Shown: positions 12,766 to 13,029 of the stretch, piece by piece | Layout of the letters: every line of letters starts with the position of its first letter | Numbering within the stretch: position 1 is the stretch's first letter | Assembly: GCA_938036405.1 (NCBI GenBank) | Contig: CALHPT010000297.1 | Coordinates: 1-13,029 of the forward strand | Direction of reading: 5' to 3' | Source of the DNA: an uncultured Tannerella sp. | GTDB lineage: Bacteria; Bacteroidota; Bacteroidia; Bacteroidales; Tannerellaceae | DNA: 13,029 bases | Position numbers and translations under genes: made by a program | Notes under the pieces: generated by a model | Told to the model about the DNA's origin: nothing | What the model saw: the letters and a program-made list of their open reading frames with translations, nothing else | Databases searched by the model: none

Positions 12766-13029
12766 TTTTTATGATCAAAACATGATATCCAAAAGATTTT
12801 ACCCCCTGTTTATGATCAAAACAATAAGTACAAAAAGATAGATCTTCTGTTTTTAAGCAGAACACGATATCCAATCATTTTCACCTATGATTTTACTGAT
12901 AAACATCAATGAAAAATCAATTTCAAGCCCGTTCATATTCAAAACATGATCCTTGAAAAGTTTTTGATCCTGTTTATCTTCAAAGCACGATCCTTGAAAA
13001 GTTATTGATGGTGTTCATCATCAAAACAA
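12766..13029. repeat. degenerate AT-rich 41-bp tandem array running off the window
   Basis: An anchor resembling ATGATCAAAAC recurs at exactly 41-bp steps: 12771, 12812, 12853, 12894, 12935, 12976 and 13017. Copies 3 and 4 are strongly diverged. After the anchor, copies 1 and 3 share GATATCC, and copies 5 and 6 share GATCCTTGAAAAGT. The region is sharply AT-rich against the GC-rich genes and has stops in all frames. Together with the 42-bp array and the terminator hairpin it makes up the 590-bp stretch 12440-13029, in which no gene is seen. Confidence 0.85.

Noticed and set aside
12600..12785. Protein with 14-residue SESVGF-type repeats encoded by the 42-bp array.
   Set aside because: Its only starts lie out of frame inside the nucleoside kinase gene; neighbouring arrays of 40 and 41 bp cannot be coding, so the in-frame period is likely coincidental.

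Overview
The window looks like a chromosomal segment of a GC-rich member of the Bacteroidota, probably in the Porphyromonas/Tannerella neighbourhood. The genus is an inference from gene families and composition, not a match. Supporting signs are TAnnTTTG-type minus-7 promoter boxes, mostly absent Shine-Dalgarno sequences, a DUF4369/thioredoxin-fold lipoprotein, a CBS-less KdsD-type isomerase and a glycine-lipid acyltransferase pair. All eight protein genes appear intact. No tRNA, rRNA, transposase or CRISPR was seen.

Layout. (1) Positions 1-243 are non-coding: a 40-bp tandem array with dyad cores, a nested inverted repeat, and two 38-bp repeats ending at the helicase stop codon. (2) 244-3623, minus strand: an operon of a CBS-less KdsD-type SIS isomerase, a PfkB-family sugar kinase (ATGA overlap) and a DEAD-box RNA helicase with a DbpA-type RNA-binding domain. 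(3) 3624-3936: two divergent promoters with three 41-bp palindromic repeats between them. (4) 3937-5118, plus strand: the DUF4369/thioredoxin-like lipoprotein, converging on a bidirectional terminator. (5) 5214-7012, minus strand: a PlsC-like O-acyltransferase overlapping by ATGA with an OlsB/GlsB-like N-acyltransferase, the probable glycine-lipid synthesis pair. (6) 7013-7416: seven 41-bp units and a terminator. (7) 7417-10654, minus strand: a Na/Pi cotransporter with a PhoU-like tail, then a uronate isomerase (UxaC) family protein that has lost most expected catalytic and metal-binding residues. (8) 10733-12439, plus strand: a TGS-domain uridine kinase-like protein. (9) 12440-13029: 590 bp without a gene, holding a terminator-like hairpin, a 42-bp array and a degenerate AT-rich 41-bp array that runs off the end.

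The two most notable signals are these. First, the intergenic regions carry tandem arrays of largely different sequence but nearly the same period (40, 41, 41, 42, 41 bp), several built around a dyad and two sitting next to predicted promoters. Second, the UxaC-family protein keeps the fold signatures (HEYFRR, TTDDP, FEKWAE) but replaces the HxH metal site, the HY pair and the strand-8 aspartate, so it looks like a pseudoenzyme or a repurposed enzyme. A smaller dispersed hairpin element with core TGTAYCCGGC recurs next to gene 3-prime ends.

How the genes work together: the KdsD-like isomerase would make arabinose-5-phosphate for Kdo and lipopolysaccharide, the two acyltransferases would make N- and O-acylated glycine lipids of the envelope, and the lipoprotein is envelope-anchored. 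Three of the four transcription units therefore touch the cell envelope or membrane transport. The helicase and the nucleoside kinase are housekeeping RNA and nucleotide functions.
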